Positions 32,789-44,045 of a stretch of 64,000 nucleotides of DNA are shown in pieces. The stretch spans positions 1 to 64,000 of the forward strand of contig JANQSG010000004.1 in NCBI GenBank assembly GCA_028284185.1, read 5' to 3'. This DNA comes from Kangiella sp. Its GTDB lineage: Bacteria > Pseudomonadota > Gammaproteobacteria > Enterobacterales > Kangiellaceae. The position numbers and the translations under genes are program-made. The notes under the pieces were generated by a model, which worked only from the letters and a program-made list of their open reading frames with translations, did not search any database and was not told where the DNA came from. The stretch's first letter is position 1. Every line of letters starts with the position of its first letter.

Positions 32789-33778
32789 TTAGGCATTCAC
32801 CTGTTCGAAGTTTTGAATTAGATATTGGTAGTTTTGCAGGCGGCTAACTGCAATTTCTCCGTTACTGGCGGCTGCTAATACGGCACATTTAGGTTCATTG
32901 AGGTGTTTACAATCTCGAAATTTGCACTGTTCGGAAAGCTCGGAAATTTCCACAAAGCCATTTTGAATGGTTGCGCTATCAAGGTGCCATAGACCAAATT
33001 CGCGTACCCCTGGAGAGTCCACAATATAAGAGTCTTTCGTTAGACGATAAAGTCTTGAGGTAGTCGTGGTATGAGTGCCGAGGCCTGAGGTTTCCGATAT
33101 TTCAGAAGTGGCTACCTGATGTTCAGGAAATAATCTTTTAATTAAAGTGGATTTACCTACACCTGATTGTCCGGCTAGTAATAAACTTTTATTATTAATG
33201 GCTGTCACAAATTCATCAACGCCGGTGCCCTTTTTGGCACTAATGATAAAAACCGGATAACCAAGTTCTTTATAAATAACTAGGCGCTGCTCAATGACTT
33301 GACGTTCAGTGTCATCAAGCAGATCCCATTTATTAAAAATAATCCAAACCGGTAAATCGCTGGCGCGTGCTGCCACTAAATAGCGATCCAGCATCATTTC
33401 GGAAAAGCCCAGAGCAGGCGCTAACAACAGGGCAATAAAATCCACGTTGGCTACTACGGGCTTGATGCCATAGTGGGGAGTAGGGCGTTTAAGTAAGGAT
33501 TTTCTTTCCAGAAGCTCATTAATCACGCCTTTTTCTTCACCTTGATCGGTTTTGGCCTGGCGGCAGAAAATGACCCGATCACCAACCACTGGAATATCCA
33601 GCGATTTACGAATAAAACAGCGGATAATGTTGAAGTCTTGATCGGCAATATCCGCTTGCTGACCAAAGCGACTGATCACCATACCTTCTTCGGGTGCTAA
33701 CAAGCTGGATTCATCAATAGAAACTTTTTGCTTATTATGCTGCTTGTCGGTGATATGTTTGCCTTGTCGTCTGGCCAT
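32789..33778 (-). CDS. rsgA: Small ribosomal subunit biogenesis GTPase RsgA
   Basis: 329 residues. The order is OB-fold (about 35-110), circularly permuted GTPase (G4 FNKWD before G1 GQSGVGKST, then G3 DSPGVREF), and a C-terminal zinc knuckle EQCKFRDCKHLNEPKCAV (Cys-Cys-His-Cys). RsgA checks late 30S maturation. It is upstream of psd on the same strand; phhB lies between it and orn. Confidence 0.96.
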   Translation of the reverse strand: MARRQGKHITDKQHNKQKVSIDESSLLAPEEGMVISRFGQQADIADQDFNIIRCFIRKSLDIPVVGDRVIFCRQAKTDQGEEKGVINELLERKSLLKRPTPHYGIKPVVANVDFIALLLAPALGFSEMMLDRYLVAARASDLPVWIIFNKWDLLDDTERQVIEQRLVIYKELGYPVFIISAKKGTGVDEFVTAINNKSLLLAGQSGVGKSTLIKRLFPEHQVATSEISETSGLGTHTTTTSRLYRLTKDSYIVDSPGVREFGLWHLDSATIQNGFVEISELSEQCKFRDCKHLNEPKCAVLAAASNGEIAVSRLQNYQYLIQNFEQVNA

Positions 33779-33801
33779 TTAAAACTCGATTAATATATTT
33801 T

Positions 33802-34170
33802 TTATTCGGTCACAAAATTCGGGCCAAAGCTGCCATTATCATCGAGTGCGTCAATATGTGCTGCACAAATCAGATCATTCATGCAAACACTATTACCCGC
33901 ATCATGGGTGGTGTAGCGTACTAAACAATGACCATAATTGACTTCCAAATCCGGGTGATGAGCTTGTTTGTTGGCGATCCAGGCCACCGAATTTACGAAG
34001 GCCATGGTGTGGTAGTAATTTTTAAAGCGAAATTTGCGCATAATAGCACCCGTTTCCACATCAAACTGCCACTGATCCAGTTGCTCAGATAGGAGTTTAT
34101 CGCGCGCTTCGGCATCCAATGGGCTTCTGGCTTCATCGTTATGGACACACTGTTGTTCTTTCAATAACAT
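33802..34170 (-). CDS. phhB: Pterin-4a-carbinolamine dehydratase
   Basis: 122 residues with the PCD/DCoH core: NSVAWIANKQAHHPDLEVNYGHCLVRYTTHD, including the His-His pair of the active site. It recycles the pterin cofactor used by aromatic amino-acid hydroxylases. It has an N-terminal extension of about 30 residues with two cysteines. It is read leftward 23 bases upstream of rsgA and may be co-transcribed. No phenylalanine hydroxylase gene is in the window. Confidence 0.92.
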   Translation of the reverse strand: MLLKEQQCVHNDEARSPLDAEARDKLLSEQLDQWQFDVETGAIMRKFRFKNYYHTMAFVNSVAWIANKQAHHPDLEVNYGHCLVRYTTHDAGNSVCMNDLICAAHIDALDDNGSFGPNFVTE

Positions 34171-34278
34171 CTGGGTTTAACCTCGAATAGCATTTGCTAA
34201 ACATTATTTTAAAATTGCGACTATAATAGCTGATATTGGAAGATTATTTTAGATCTGCTTGAAAATTTTGGAGTGACT

Positions 34279-34869
34279 GTGGCTGAAACCAAGAATGAAA
34301 AGAAGAGTGATGATAGCGAGCGAATGAAAGGACGCGCGGACAATTTAATTTGGGTCGATTTGGAAATGACCGGCCTGGATCCAGAAACTGATAAAGTGAT
34401 TGAGATTGCCACTATCGTTACGGATAAGGATCTCAATATTTTGGCAGAGGGACCAGTATTGGCCATTCACCAGTCTGATCAAGTGCTGGCAAATATGAAT
34501 GAATGGTGTGTCGTACAACATGGCAAATCGGGGCTGACCGAGCGAGTGCGTCAAAGCGATATCGACGAAGAAACTGCCTGCGAACTGACCATCGACTTTT
34601 TACGTGAATGGGTGCCAGAAGGTAAATCGCCCATGTGTGGTAATTCCATCTGCCAGGATCGCCGTTTTATGGCCAAGCACATGGCGGCTTTGGAAAATTA
34701 TTTTCATTACCGCCATTTGGATGTAAGTACTTTAAAAGAACTGGCACGGCGTTGGAAGCCTGAAATTTTGAGTGGTTTTACTAAAAATGCCACCCACTTG
34801 GCGCTAGATGATATCCGTGAATCCATTGCCGAATGTGCTTATTTCCGTGAACACTTTATTCAATTATAA
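34279..34869 (+). CDS. orn: Oligoribonuclease
   Basis: DEDDh 3'-5' exonuclease that finishes degradation of 2-5-nt RNAs and pGpG. Motifs: [13 protein letters not shown] (Asp, Glu), [15 protein letters not shown] (Asp), [13 protein letters not shown] (His, Asp). The GTG at 34279 has GGAG five bases upstream and is preferred to the GTG at 34273. Either start leaves a charged 12-18 residue extension ([13 protein letters not shown]) before the usual start (ATG at 34324 gives [10 protein letters not shown]). About 196 residues; start uncertain. Confidence 0.94.
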   Translation: MAETKNEKKSDDSERMKGRADNLIWVDLEMTGLDPETDKVIEIATIVTDKDLNILAEGPVLAIHQSDQVLANMNEWCVVQHGKSGLTERVRQSDIDEETACELTIDFLREWVPEGKSPMCGNSICQDRRFMAKHMAALENYFHYRHLDVSTLKELARRWKPEILSGFTKNATHLALDDIRESIAECAYFREHFIQL

Positions 34870-34889
34870 AAAACATTACACCTGATTTT

Positions 34890-36380
34890 ATGCTTCCGGT
34901 TTTTTCCAGCAACACCATCAAGCACATCGAACAAGCATCGGTTGAGCGCGAACAGATCGAATTATTTGAATTGATGCAAAGGGCGGGCCAGGCGGCTTTT
35001 GATTTGCTGCAAGACAAATGGCCAGCGGTCAGGAAATTACTGGTGGTGACGGGTTCGGGAAATAATGCTGGTGATGCTTTAACGGTTGCCAGACTAGCGA
35101 TTGAAAGTGGCTATCAGGTGCAGCTAGTGGCCATTAGACCGCTGGATCAGCTATCTGGCGATGCTGAATTGGCATGGCAGCAACTGCAATCTTTGGATTA
35201 CGAGCTGATTGATATTGAGCGGGTTGGAGTCTGCGATTTGATCATTGATGGTATCCTGGGAACTGGCTTTAATGGCGAATTACGGCCTGCATATCGTAAT
35301 ACCATTCAGAGATTAAATTTGCTCAAACTTGAGCAACAAATACCGATTTTAAGTTTGGATATTGCCTCTGGAATTTATGCTGACTCGGGACTGGCCGATC
35401 GGGACTATATTCAGGCGGATGCCACTATCAGTTATATCGCCAGTAAACTAGGCCATTGGCTTGATTACGGCTTGGATGCCAGAGGCGAATTGTTTCACGC
35501 TACTTTGGGCGCAGATTATTTTTTTCAGGATCAGCAAAAAGATAAGTTTTCACCAGTGACTTATAAGCTTTGCGCTAAGCATCTGGCTCAACAATTACCG
35601 AAACGCCATCGAAATATTTATAAAAACCAGGCCGGCCATTTATTGTGCATTGGCGGTACTAAAGGGACTGTGGGTGCTATTCTGTTAACTGCAGAAACAG
35701 CTATAAAAAGTGGTGCAGGGATGGTCACTTGCGGTTTGGATGTGGAGGCGATTAATGCTGCCTTGAGTCGTTGTCCGGAAGTTATGTGGCAAGCCCCAGA
35801 TGCGGAATTGAGGCATCAATATCAAGCTTTAGCTCTTGGCCCGGGTTTGGGATCTACTGATTGGGCAAAAGAGTTATTTAATAAATTCATGCAAATGCCG
35901 TGCCCTAAGGTGATCGATGCCGATGCGCTCTATTGGCTTGCAAAAAATCAGCATCCTGCTTTAGAAATGACGGAGTCAGTGTTGACACCACATCTAGGCG
36001 AAGCGGCCACCTTGTTAAGCTGGGATACAGCTAAAGTCCGTCAGGATAGGCTTGTGGCTGCTAAAACTATTGCTAATCAATATCAGACGGTAGTGGTGTT
36101 AAAAGGCGCTGGCACCATTGTTACCGATGGTGAGCGCAGTGTGATTGCTAGTGGTGCCCATCCGGCAATGGCAACCGCAGGTTTAGGTGATGTATTAACA
36201 GGTTTAATCGGTTCCTTGTTGGTACAAGGTCTGGATGCCTGGCAAGCAGCCATATTAGGGGTACAGATCCATTTTATGGCTGCACAAAGAGCTGCCGGAA
36301 CAAGGGATAGAGGTATGTTGGCCTCTGAGCTGATCCCGCAAATCAATCAATTGATCAATGGTGTTGAGCAGGTTGAATAG
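34890..36380 (+). CDS. nnr: Bifunctional NAD(P)H-hydrate repair enzyme Nnr
   Basis: 496 residues. The N-terminal epimerase (YjeF_N, about 1-215) has VTGSGNNAGDALTVARLA and DGILGTGFNGEL; the C-terminal ADP-dependent dehydratase (CARKD, about 235-490) has LLCIGGTKGTVGAILLTAE, LALGPGLGS and MATAGLGDVLTGLIGSLL. It repairs damaged NAD(P)HX. tsaE follows 19 bases downstream, the common gammaproteobacterial arrangement. Confidence 0.95.
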   Translation: MLPVFSSNTIKHIEQASVEREQIELFELMQRAGQAAFDLLQDKWPAVRKLLVVTGSGNNAGDALTVARLAIESGYQVQLVAIRPLDQLSGDAELAWQQLQSLDYELIDIERVGVCDLIIDGILGTGFNGELRPAYRNTIQRLNLLKLEQQIPILSLDIASGIYADSGLADRDYIQADATISYIASKLGHWLDYGLDARGELFHATLGADYFFQDQQKDKFSPVTYKLCAKHLAQQLPKRHRNIYKNQAGHLLCIGGTKGTVGAILLTAETAIKSGAGMVTCGLDVEAINAALSRCPEVMWQAPDAELRHQYQALALGPGLGSTDWAKELFNKFMQMPCPKVIDADALYWLAKNQHPALEMTESVLTPHLGEAATLLSWDTAKVRQDRLVAAKTIANQYQTVVVLKGAGTIVTDGERSVIASGAHPAMATAGLGDVLTGLIGSLLVQGLDAWQAAILGVQIHFMAAQRAAGTRDRGMLASELIPQINQLINGVEQVE

Positions 36381-36399
36381 TAAGTAGGTTAAATAAAAA

Positions 36400-36882
36400 G
36401 TGACGCAACAATTTGAATTCTTTCTTAAAGATGAAACTCAAACGCAAGCTATTGGTCGAGCGCTTGCTGAGCAGCTGTCTGCGCCCTGTGTTATTTATTT
36501 GCAAGGTGAGCTAGGTGCGGGCAAAACCACTCTGGTTAGGGGTATTTTGCGTGGATTGGGCCATACCGGCTCTACTAAAAGCCCGACTTATACTCTGGTC
36601 GAGCCATACAAGTTAGCAGACTTGGATTTTTATCACTTTGATTTATACCGTTTGGCGGATCCGGAAGAACTGGAATTTATGGGTATCCGCGAATACCAAA
36701 CAGCTAATGCCATTTTGGTATTTGAGTGGCCGGATAAAGGTCAAGCCATGATCCCTGTGGCAGATTTAAAAGTTCAGCTGCAATATGATGCAACTGGTCG
36801 CCGGATCAGAATTTATGACCTTAATCAAAAGCTACCAAATGACTGGAATTTTAAGCCAGTTTTGTGTCAAAATAAGGCTTGA
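36400..36882 (+). CDS. tsaE: tRNA t6A ATPase subunit TsaE
   Basis: 160 residues, GTG start. Walker A LQGELGAGKTTLVRGIL, switch region STKSPTYTLVEPY, and DFYHFDLYRLADPEELEFMG, LVFEWPDKG identify TsaE, the ATPase helping TsaB-TsaD make N6-threonylcarbamoyladenosine at tRNA position 37. Tightly linked to nnr and amiB. Confidence 0.95.
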   Translation: MTQQFEFFLKDETQTQAIGRALAEQLSAPCVIYLQGELGAGKTTLVRGILRGLGHTGSTKSPTYTLVEPYKLADLDFYHFDLYRLADPEELEFMGIREYQTANAILVFEWPDKGQAMIPVADLKVQLQYDATGRRIRIYDLNQKLPNDWNFKPVLCQNKA

Positions 36883-36926
36883 TAACAAGTGTTTAATATC
36901 ATTAATAACAAACTGTTAGTGACCAG

Positions 36927-38309
36927 ATGACAGCAAAGCAAGAGCAAATTTTTGGCCGTAATCTTCGGTCCTTGTTTTTTATTAAAGCGTTTTTATTCTT
37001 TACGCTCACTATCTTCTCGACGCTGTTTTTGTCTTTTGCCGCTAAGGCTGCTGTGGTTAAAAGTATGCGATTTTGGCAATCGCCAGAATCGACTCGAGTG
37101 GTTCTTGATTTAAGCAGCTCGGTAGATCATAAAATTGAAATTTTGACCAATCCCCACCGTATTGTTATCGATATTCCCGAATCCAGCGTTACAGTAAATC
37201 TGGATGAGCTTGAAATTAAAAGTAATCTAATTAAAAAGGTGCGTAAATCCAAGCCACTCAGAGTGGGTGATTTGCGTCTGGTTTTGGATTTAAACAAAGC
37301 AGCCACCCCTAAAAGTTTTAGTCTAAAGCCTTATCAGGACTATGGTGATCGCTTGGTGATTGATCTGTTTGATCAGCAAAAAGAAGTGGTTAAGCAAGAA
37401 CCTAGAATTGCACCTGAGAAAAACCTCAAACGTGATATTGTGATTGCTATAGATGCTGGTCATGGGGGTGAAGATCCTGGTGCCTTGGGCCCTAGTGGCA
37501 CTCGTGAAAAAGATCTGGTGCTTAAATTATCCAAACAGTTGGCAGATGTCATCAATAAAGAAAAAGGCATGAAGGCCATTTTAACCCGAAAGGGTGACTA
37601 TTATTTAAGGCATCGCAAAAGAACCGATATTGCACGGGAGCACAGAGCTGATTTGTTTGTATCGGTGCATGCCGATGGATTTAAAAGCCCTAAAGCGCGT
37701 GGTGCTTCGGTTTGGATTTTAAATTTGCGTGGCGCTAAATCTGAAATTGCCCGCTGGATGAAGTTGCAGGAAGAAAAATCCGAATTGCTCGGCGGTGTCG
37801 ATAGTAAAATTACACTTTCAGACTATGATTCTTCGGTACGTTCGGTTTTGCTGGATCTGCAAATGGAAAATTCGATTGCCGAAAGTTCTCAAATAGCAAA
37901 GCATGTGCATAAAAAAATGGGTAAAGTTGCTCCCAAAATGCATAAACCTCATGTAGAAGAAAATAACTTGTTAGTGCTGAAAAATCCGGATATTCCTTCT
38001 ATTTTGGTGGAGTCTGGTTTTATTTCGAATCCCCAAGAGGAAAAACTACTTAAATCGAAAAAATACCGTTTAAAGCTCGCTAATGCGGTTAAGGATGGCA
38101 TTAAAAATTATTTTAAATCGAATGCTCCTGATGGCACCTATTATGCTGCCCGCTATCGGCAAAATATTTATCGGGTCCGTCGTGGAGATAATCTTACCAA
38201 GGTTGCTCATCGCTTTGACGTTTCGATTCAGCAGATAAAAATGGCTAATAATTTGAAGTCTAATCGGGTCAGGATCGGCCAAAAGCTGATTATTCCTGTT
38301 GCAAATTAG
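36927..38309 (+). CDS. amiB: N-acetylmuramoyl-L-alanine amidase AmiB
   Basis: 460 residues: an N-terminal signal (about 10-42, ending AKAA), an AMIN domain (about 45-145), a zinc-dependent Amidase_3 domain (about 170-395: IAIDAGHGGEDPGALG with His and Glu, SVHADGF, VLVESGFISN) and one LysM domain at the C-terminus (YRVRRGDNLTKVAHRFDVS). It splits septal peptidoglycan during cell separation; the LysM tail is typical of AmiB rather than AmiC. The gene lies between tsaE and mutL as usual. Confidence 0.94.
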   Translation: MTAKQEQIFGRNLRSLFFIKAFLFFTLTIFSTLFLSFAAKAAVVKSMRFWQSPESTRVVLDLSSSVDHKIEILTNPHRIVIDIPESSVTVNLDELEIKSNLIKKVRKSKPLRVGDLRLVLDLNKAATPKSFSLKPYQDYGDRLVIDLFDQQKEVVKQEPRIAPEKNLKRDIVIAIDAGHGGEDPGALGPSGTREKDLVLKLSKQLADVINKEKGMKAILTRKGDYYLRHRKRTDIAREHRADLFVSVHADGFKSPKARGASVWILNLRGAKSEIARWMKLQEEKSELLGGVDSKITLSDYDSSVRSVLLDLQMENSIAESSQIAKHVHKKMGKVAPKMHKPHVEENNLLVLKNPDIPSILVESGFISNPQEEKLLKSKKYRLKLANAVKDGIKNYFKSNAPDGTYYAARYRQNIYRVRRGDNLTKVAHRFDVSIQQIKMANNLKSNRVRIGQKLIIPVAN

Positions 38310-38322
38310 GCGTTAATTTTCT

Positions 38323-40041
38323 GTGCCCATTCAAAAGCTTTCTCCGTTAATTGCCAATCAGATTGCTGCTGGCGAAGTAGTCGAAAGACCAGCTTCTGTG
38401 GTGAAAGAGCTGCTGGAGAATTCCGTTGATGCGGGTGCTAATCGTATTCAAATTGATATTGAACGTGGGGGGATTCGTCTGATCCGTATTACCGATAATG
38501 GTGATGGCATTCCTAAATCAGAATTGGCGCTGGCTTTAGCGCGTCATGCTACTAGCAAGATTCTAGCAGCCAAAGATTTAGAGGCAATTGATACCTTAGG
38601 TTTTCGCGGTGAAGCTTTGGCCAGTATCAGTTCTGTTTCAAGATTGACCTTAAGTTCAAAACCGGAAGAACAGGAAATTGGTTGGTCGGCTTATGCCGAG
38701 GGTAGTGAAATGGAAGTACGTATGCAACCGCATCCCTTGCCTTTTGGTTCAATCGTTGAAGTTAAGGATTTGTTTTTTAATACCCCGGCGAGGCAAAAAT
38801 TCTTAAAAGCTGAGCGCACCGAGTTTGTGCATATTGAGGAAGTTGTTAAGAAAACCGCATTAGCTAATCCGCAGGTGGCCATGACCTTAAAGCATAATGC
38901 TAAGGTGGTGAAACGGATTCCAGCGGCTAATTCAAAAGAACAAATCAAGCAAAGAGTAGGCGCTATTTTAGGGCGAACTTTTATCAATAAAGCCATTCCT
39001 TTAAACAGTCAGTTGGAGGATATTCAATTAAGCGGCTGGTTAAGTCCAGTGGATTACCATCAGAGTTCCAGCCTAAGCCAATACTTTTTTGTGAATGGCC
39101 GTCCAGTCAAAGATAGAACCATTAATCATGCGGTACGCCAGGTTTATCAGGAGTTATTACCGATAGGCCGTTCACCAGCTTATTTACTTTATTTAAATTT
39201 ACCGGCTAAACAAGTGGATGTGAATGTGCATCCGACCAAACATGAAGTGCGTTTTACTGAGCCACGTCGGGTGCATGATTATATTATTAAAGCTTTGGAA
39301 ACTTGTTTAAAACAGCAAGAATCAGTTTTGGATACGCCAGGTTTCAAAGCTGAAGATCGGGAACAGACTGAGATGGTTACAGATTATGCTGGCACTACAA
39401 ATCAAGCTACAGTTTTTGAAACTGGCGCTCATTATTCACAAGCTAATTTCTCGGTTCAAGAAAAGCCATCATATTATCAAGCTGCAAAAAGCAAACTTTT
39501 AAAATCTAGAGGCTTATGGCTGAATCGTTTTTACTTGGAAGAGTCGGACAATGCTTTATGGCTGCTGGATCTGCAAGCATACCTGATACAGCAAATCACC
39601 AATTGTCTGAAAGCTGAGTGGCAACAATCATCAAGACAACTGGCAGACATTAAGCAAAGACCCTTATTAATTCCGGTGCGTTTGCAATTAACATCAGAAG
39701 CACAAACCGACAATATTGTGGCAAGCTGGCAGTTACTAGGTTTCGATTTAGCCCAAGCCGGACCTAGCAGTTTAATCGTTAGAAAAGTCCCCTCATGTGT
39801 TGAGCACTTACATATTGAAACCTGGCTAAAGCAAGCCATTGTTGAGAGCAATCCTTCTAATGATGTTACAAGTTGGCAGCAGCGACTGACTACGGCTTTA
39901 GCATCTGCCTGGCAGCCCGAACCTAAAACCAATTGGATTGATTATTTAAATTCTCATCCTGATTATGAATCATGGCAAGCCTCAAAATACAGTCTTCAGT
40001 TGCAAGCACAAGATTTAGCGCAGCTGTTGAAAGGTCAATAA
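38323..40041 (+). CDS. mutL: DNA mismatch repair protein MutL
   Basis: 572 residues, GTG start. The GHKL ATPase (about 1-330) contains [28 protein letters not shown] and [23 protein letters not shown] closes the N-terminal half. The linker is short (about 340-375), followed by the dimerisation domain. There is no DQHAxxER endonuclease motif, as expected for gammaproteobacteria with MutH. It is shorter than E. coli MutL (615) because of the linker. miaA starts 2 bases after its stop. Confidence 0.96.
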   Translation: MPIQKLSPLIANQIAAGEVVERPASVVKELLENSVDAGANRIQIDIERGGIRLIRITDNGDGIPKSELALALARHATSKILAAKDLEAIDTLGFRGEALASISSVSRLTLSSKPEEQEIGWSAYAEGSEMEVRMQPHPLPFGSIVEVKDLFFNTPARQKFLKAERTEFVHIEEVVKKTALANPQVAMTLKHNAKVVKRIPAANSKEQIKQRVGAILGRTFINKAIPLNSQLEDIQLSGWLSPVDYHQSSSLSQYFFVNGRPVKDRTINHAVRQVYQELLPIGRSPAYLLYLNLPAKQVDVNVHPTKHEVRFTEPRRVHDYIIKALETCLKQQESVLDTPGFKAEDREQTEMVTDYAGTTNQATVFETGAHYSQANFSVQEKPSYYQAAKSKLLKSRGLWLNRFYLEESDNALWLLDLQAYLIQQITNCLKAEWQQSSRQLADIKQRPLLIPVRLQLTSEAQTDNIVASWQLLGFDLAQAGPSSLIVRKVPSCVEHLHIETWLKQAIVESNPSNDVTSWQQRLTTALASAWQPEPKTNWIDYLNSHPDYESWQASKYSLQLQAQDLAQLLKGQ

Positions 40042-40043
40042 AA

Positions 40044-40985
40044 ATGTCAAAACCAGCGGCAATATTTTTAATGGGGCCGACTGCAGCCGGTAAAACTGAT
40101 TTGGCCATTAAGCTGGTGCAAGAGCATGAGTGCGAAATTATCAGCGTCGATTCGGCTATGGTGTATCGAGGTCTGGATATTGGTTCGGCGAAACCTTCCA
40201 AACAGGAGTTGGCACTGGCGCCGCATCGTTTGATTGATATTTGCGATCCCAGTGAGCCTTATTCGGCCGCCAGATTTCGTGATGATGCGTTAGCCGAGAT
40301 GACCAAGATCAGCGTCAATGGCAAAATTCCACTGCTGGTTGGCGGAACCATGCTGTACTATAAAACTTTGCTAGAAGGCATGAATAATTTACCGGATTCG
40401 GATCCGGCTGTACGCCAACAGTTGCAGCAGGAATTGCAAGCGCAAGGCCTGGCAAAATTGCACCAGGAATTATCCGAAGTTGATCCAGTTTCTGCTGAAC
40501 GGATTAATGCCAATGATCCACAGAGAACCCTACGTGCTTTGGAGGTTTATCGCATCAGTGGCAAAGCTTTAAGTCAATTGCACGCCGAGCAGCAAGAAGA
40601 AGACTTCCCCTACCGAACGTTACAGATTGCCTTGATGCCATCGGATCGAGTGGTACTACACCAGCGTATTGAACAGCGTTTTAAACTGATGATGGAGCAG
40701 GGTTTTTTACAGGAAGTGGAAACTTTGTATCAAAGAGCTGATTTGAATTCTGATTTACCCGCCATTCGTTCGGTGGGCTATCGTCAGCTCTGGCAATACC
40801 TTGCAAGTGAGCTTGAGTTAGACGAAGCGATTGAGCGGGCGATTGTTGCAACCCGACAGTTAGCCAAGCGCCAATTTACCTGGCTACGGAGCTGGGATAA
40901 TCTGCATGCCGTGCAGTCAGATCAAAAATTTGAACATCTGTATTTAGAAGTGGTCAACTTGTTAAGAAAAATGGAATTTTACTGA
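40044..40985 (+). CDS. miaA: tRNA dimethylallyltransferase MiaA
   Basis: 313 residues from the ATG at 40044; the frame runs 72 bases further upstream inside mutL, but this ATG is preceded by AAAGG and yields the family start. P-loop [15 protein letters not shown], substrate-binding [29 protein letters not shown], and [15 protein letters not shown]. It adds a dimethylallyl group to A37 of UNN-reading tRNAs. Same operon as mutL; hfq follows after 145 bases. Confidence 0.95.
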   Translation: MSKPAAIFLMGPTAAGKTDLAIKLVQEHECEIISVDSAMVYRGLDIGSAKPSKQELALAPHRLIDICDPSEPYSAARFRDDALAEMTKISVNGKIPLLVGGTMLYYKTLLEGMNNLPDSDPAVRQQLQQELQAQGLAKLHQELSEVDPVSAERINANDPQRTLRALEVYRISGKALSQLHAEQQEEDFPYRTLQIALMPSDRVVLHQRIEQRFKLMMEQGFLQEVETLYQRADLNSDLPAIRSVGYRQLWQYLASELELDEAIERAIVATRQLAKRQFTWLRSWDNLHAVQSDQKFEHLYLEVVNLLRKMEFY

Positions 40986-41118
40986 TAACTTATTGACTCT
41001 GCTCGATTTTTCAAAATTTTTAAGTTAAACTATCTTAACGGAAAAATAATGTCCCAACTGTGGGTTTTCAACAACACAAAAATGATCCTTAGGATAAGGA
41101 ATAATTTTATAATCATAA

Positions 41119-41466
<348 letters not shown>

Positions 41467-41494
41467 TTTCACTTTTTGATTTTATCTTCTCAAA

Positions 41495-41530
41495 GGCCAG
41501 TTGTTATCTAAGTTAACAACTGGCTTTCTC
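41495..41530 (+). terminator. Terminator/attenuating hairpin between hfq and hflX
   Basis: GCCAGTTGTTA (41496-41506) pairs perfectly with TAACAACTGGC (41514-41524), 7-nt loop, followed by TTTCTCTT. It probably reduces hflX expression relative to hfq. Confidence 0.75.
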
Positions 41531-41595
41531 TTGGTTATTCTTCATATAATAGATTCCTTTATTGATAAAGTTTTCATTAAATCTTGAGGTAGCGG

Positions 41596-42927
41596 GTGTT
41601 TGATCGTCATGCTGGTGGTGAGTCAGCGATATTAGTGCATATAGATTTTCAGCAGGATCTAAGTCAGGACAAAAATCAAGAAGACCTAACTGAGTTTGTC
41701 GAGCTGGTTCGCTCAGCCGGTTTAAATGTTCTGGATATTGTAACGGCTAAACGTAGTGCACCTGATCCCAAATACTTTATTGGTAGTGGTAAAATTGATG
41801 AGATCCTCAGTGTTAAAAATGCACTTGATGCCGATCTGGTGATCTTTAATCATACACTTTCACCGGCCCAGGAACGCAATATTGAAAAAGCGGTTAAAGC
41901 TCGTGTTATTAACCGGATAGGTTTGATTCTGGATATTTTTGCTCAACGTGCTTTTACTTTTGAAGGTAAATTGCAAGTGGAACTAGCTCAGTTAAAACAT
42001 CTTTCCACCAGACTAGTCCGCGGTTGGACCCACCTGGAGCGGCAAAAAGGTGGTATTGGTCTAAGAGGTCCAGGTGAAACTCAGCTGGAAACCGATAGAC
42101 GCTTATTGCGCGATCGGATCAAGTATATTGAACGGCGTTTGGACAAGGTGGGCAAACAGCGTGAGCAGGGTCGGCGTTCGCGTAAAAGAGCCAATATTAA
42201 AACCGTTTCCATCGTAGGCTATACCAATGCGGGGAAATCGACTCTATTTAATTTAACCACAGAATCGAATGTTTTAGCGGAAGATAAACTGTTCGCAACT
42301 CTCGATCCAACCCTACGCCGTCTTTCCTTGCCACAGGGAACGGATATTATTTTAGCCGATACGGTAGGCTTTATTCGCCATCTACCACACGATTTAGTGG
42401 CAGCTTTTCGGGCGACTCTGGAAGAATCGGTAGAGGCTGATGTGCTGTTACATGTGATTGATGCTGCTTCTGAGCGGCGCGAAGAAAATATGGAACAGGT
42501 GCTGGAAGTGTTGAAACAAATTGGTGCCGATGAAATCCCCATGTTACAGGTTTTCAATAAAATCGATGCTATTGAAGGAGCTGAACCGCATATTGATCGA
42601 GATGATACTGGTAAGCCAGTTCGAGTTTGGGTGTCGGCGTTAAAAGATCTGGGGATTGATTTACTTAAAGTAGCGATTGAAGAGTTGGCGATCGATGAAC
42701 AGTTTGTCGGGCAGTTGAAATTACCACCAAATAAAGGGCGTTTGCGTGGTTATTTATATGAATTGCAGGCCATTGAAAAAGAATTTTACGCGGAAAATGG
42801 CGATCTTTTACTGGATATTCAGTTACCAAAAGCAGACTGGATAAGGCTCTCAAGGCAGCTGGAAGAAGATTTAAATTGTTACATTATTAATGGCGGTTCG
42901 GTGGAACTAGAGCCGCTTTTACCTTGA
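41596..42927 (+). CDS. hflX: Ribosome-associated GTPase HflX
   Basis: 443 residues, GTG start with GAGGTAGCGG upstream. The N-terminal HflX domain has YFIGSGKIDEI and FNHTLSPAQERNIEKAV, and the linker coiled coil has KQREQGRRSRKRAN. The G domain has G1 GYTNAGKST, G3 DTVGFIRHLP and G4 NKID. It rescues stalled or heat-damaged ribosomes by splitting subunits. It follows hfq in the conserved order. Confidence 0.95.
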   Translation: MFDRHAGGESAILVHIDFQQDLSQDKNQEDLTEFVELVRSAGLNVLDIVTAKRSAPDPKYFIGSGKIDEILSVKNALDADLVIFNHTLSPAQERNIEKAVKARVINRIGLILDIFAQRAFTFEGKLQVELAQLKHLSTRLVRGWTHLERQKGGIGLRGPGETQLETDRRLLRDRIKYIERRLDKVGKQREQGRRSRKRANIKTVSIVGYTNAGKSTLFNLTTESNVLAEDKLFATLDPTLRRLSLPQGTDIILADTVGFIRHLPHDLVAAFRATLEESVEADVLLHVIDAASERREENMEQVLEVLKQIGADEIPMLQVFNKIDAIEGAEPHIDRDDTGKPVRVWVSALKDLGIDLLKVAIEELAIDEQFVGQLKLPPNKGRLRGYLYELQAIEKEFYAENGDLLLDIQLPKADWIRLSRQLEEDLNCYIINGGSVELEPLLP

Positions 42928-43001
42928 AAGGGCGGCTTGACGCCCCTACAATCTAATTATTAACTTAAATTATTATTTATTAGATATACTCGGAGACTCA
43001 A

Positions 43002-44045
43002 ATGGCTTGGAATCAACCAGGTGGAAACGGTAACAATCAGGATCCGTGGGGGAAAAAGCCCCAAAATAATCAAAACGATCTGGATAAAATGATTAAGGAA
43101 GCTGGTGATAAGTTTGGCAGAATATTTGGCGGCAAAGGAAGCAAGGGAAAGGGTGGCGATAAAAGCTTTTTCTTTATTGGGCTATTGGTCTTTGTAGCTT
43201 TTTACGTGGTGAAGGGGTTTTATACGGTAAAAGAAGCCGAGCAGGGAGTTATTACCCGTTTTGGCGCTTATGATCGAACGGTTGGCCCTGGTTTGGGTTG
43301 GATGCCACCGTTTATTGATCGCCTTTATAAGGTGGATGTAAATACACAGCAACAAAAAGAAGTCTCAGGTAACATTTTGACCAAAGACAAAAATATTGTT
43401 GATGTGGATTTTACTATCGTTTACCGCGTGGATATTCCTGAAGATTATCTATTTAACGTTTACGATCAAGATAAAACCATTGAGCAGGTCGCAGAAGCGG
43501 CTATTCGCCAAGTTGTCGGTCAGTCGGTAATTGATGATGTTCTTAAAGATAATAAAACGCGTATTATGCAAGACACTCTGACTGAAATGGAGCGTATTTT
43601 AGAACCTTATAAGATGGGCGTTGAAATTTATGAAGTCAATATGACTGACTCAAAACCTCCCATCCAGGTTCGGCCAGCGTTTGATGATGTGACCAGCTCA
43701 TTAAGTGATGAAAAGCGCTATGTGCAGGAAGCAAAAGCTTATCAAAATGACAAGCTGCCTAAAGCAGAAGGTCAGGCAGCGCGTATCATAAAAAATGCTG
43801 AAGCCTATAAAAGTCAGGTAGTTGAGAAAGCCAAAGGTGAGGTTGCACGTTTTGAGAAACTTTTGCCTGAATATATTTTAGCGCCTGAAGTAACCCGCCA
43901 AAGGTTGTATTTAGAGACGGTTGAGGAAGTGATGTCAAAGGTCAGTAAGGTGATTATTGATACGGATGGTGGCAATAATCTGACCTATTTACCGCTTGAT
44001 CAAATCGTAAAGAAAAAATCAACCAATAACAAAGGAGAGAAATAA
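43002..44045 (+). CDS. hflK: FtsH protease modulator HflK
   Basis: 347 residues. Gly/Asn-rich N-terminus (MAWNQPGGNGNNQDPWGKK), one membrane helix (about 50-68) and an SPFH/band-7 domain (FYTVKEAEQGVITRFGAY to about 260), then a helical C-terminus. It is shorter than E. coli HflK (about 419). With HflC it forms a membrane cage around FtsH. Its TAA overlaps the hflC ATG by one base. Confidence 0.95.
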   Translation: MAWNQPGGNGNNQDPWGKKPQNNQNDLDKMIKEAGDKFGRIFGGKGSKGKGGDKSFFFIGLLVFVAFYVVKGFYTVKEAEQGVITRFGAYDRTVGPGLGWMPPFIDRLYKVDVNTQQQKEVSGNILTKDKNIVDVDFTIVYRVDIPEDYLFNVYDQDKTIEQVAEAAIRQVVGQSVIDDVLKDNKTRIMQDTLTEMERILEPYKMGVEIYEVNMTDSKPPIQVRPAFDDVTSSLSDEKRYVQEAKAYQNDKLPKAEGQAARIIKNAEAYKSQVVEKAKGEVARFEKLLPEYILAPEVTRQRLYLETVEEVMSKVSKVIIDTDGGNNLTYLPLDQIVKKKSTNNKGEK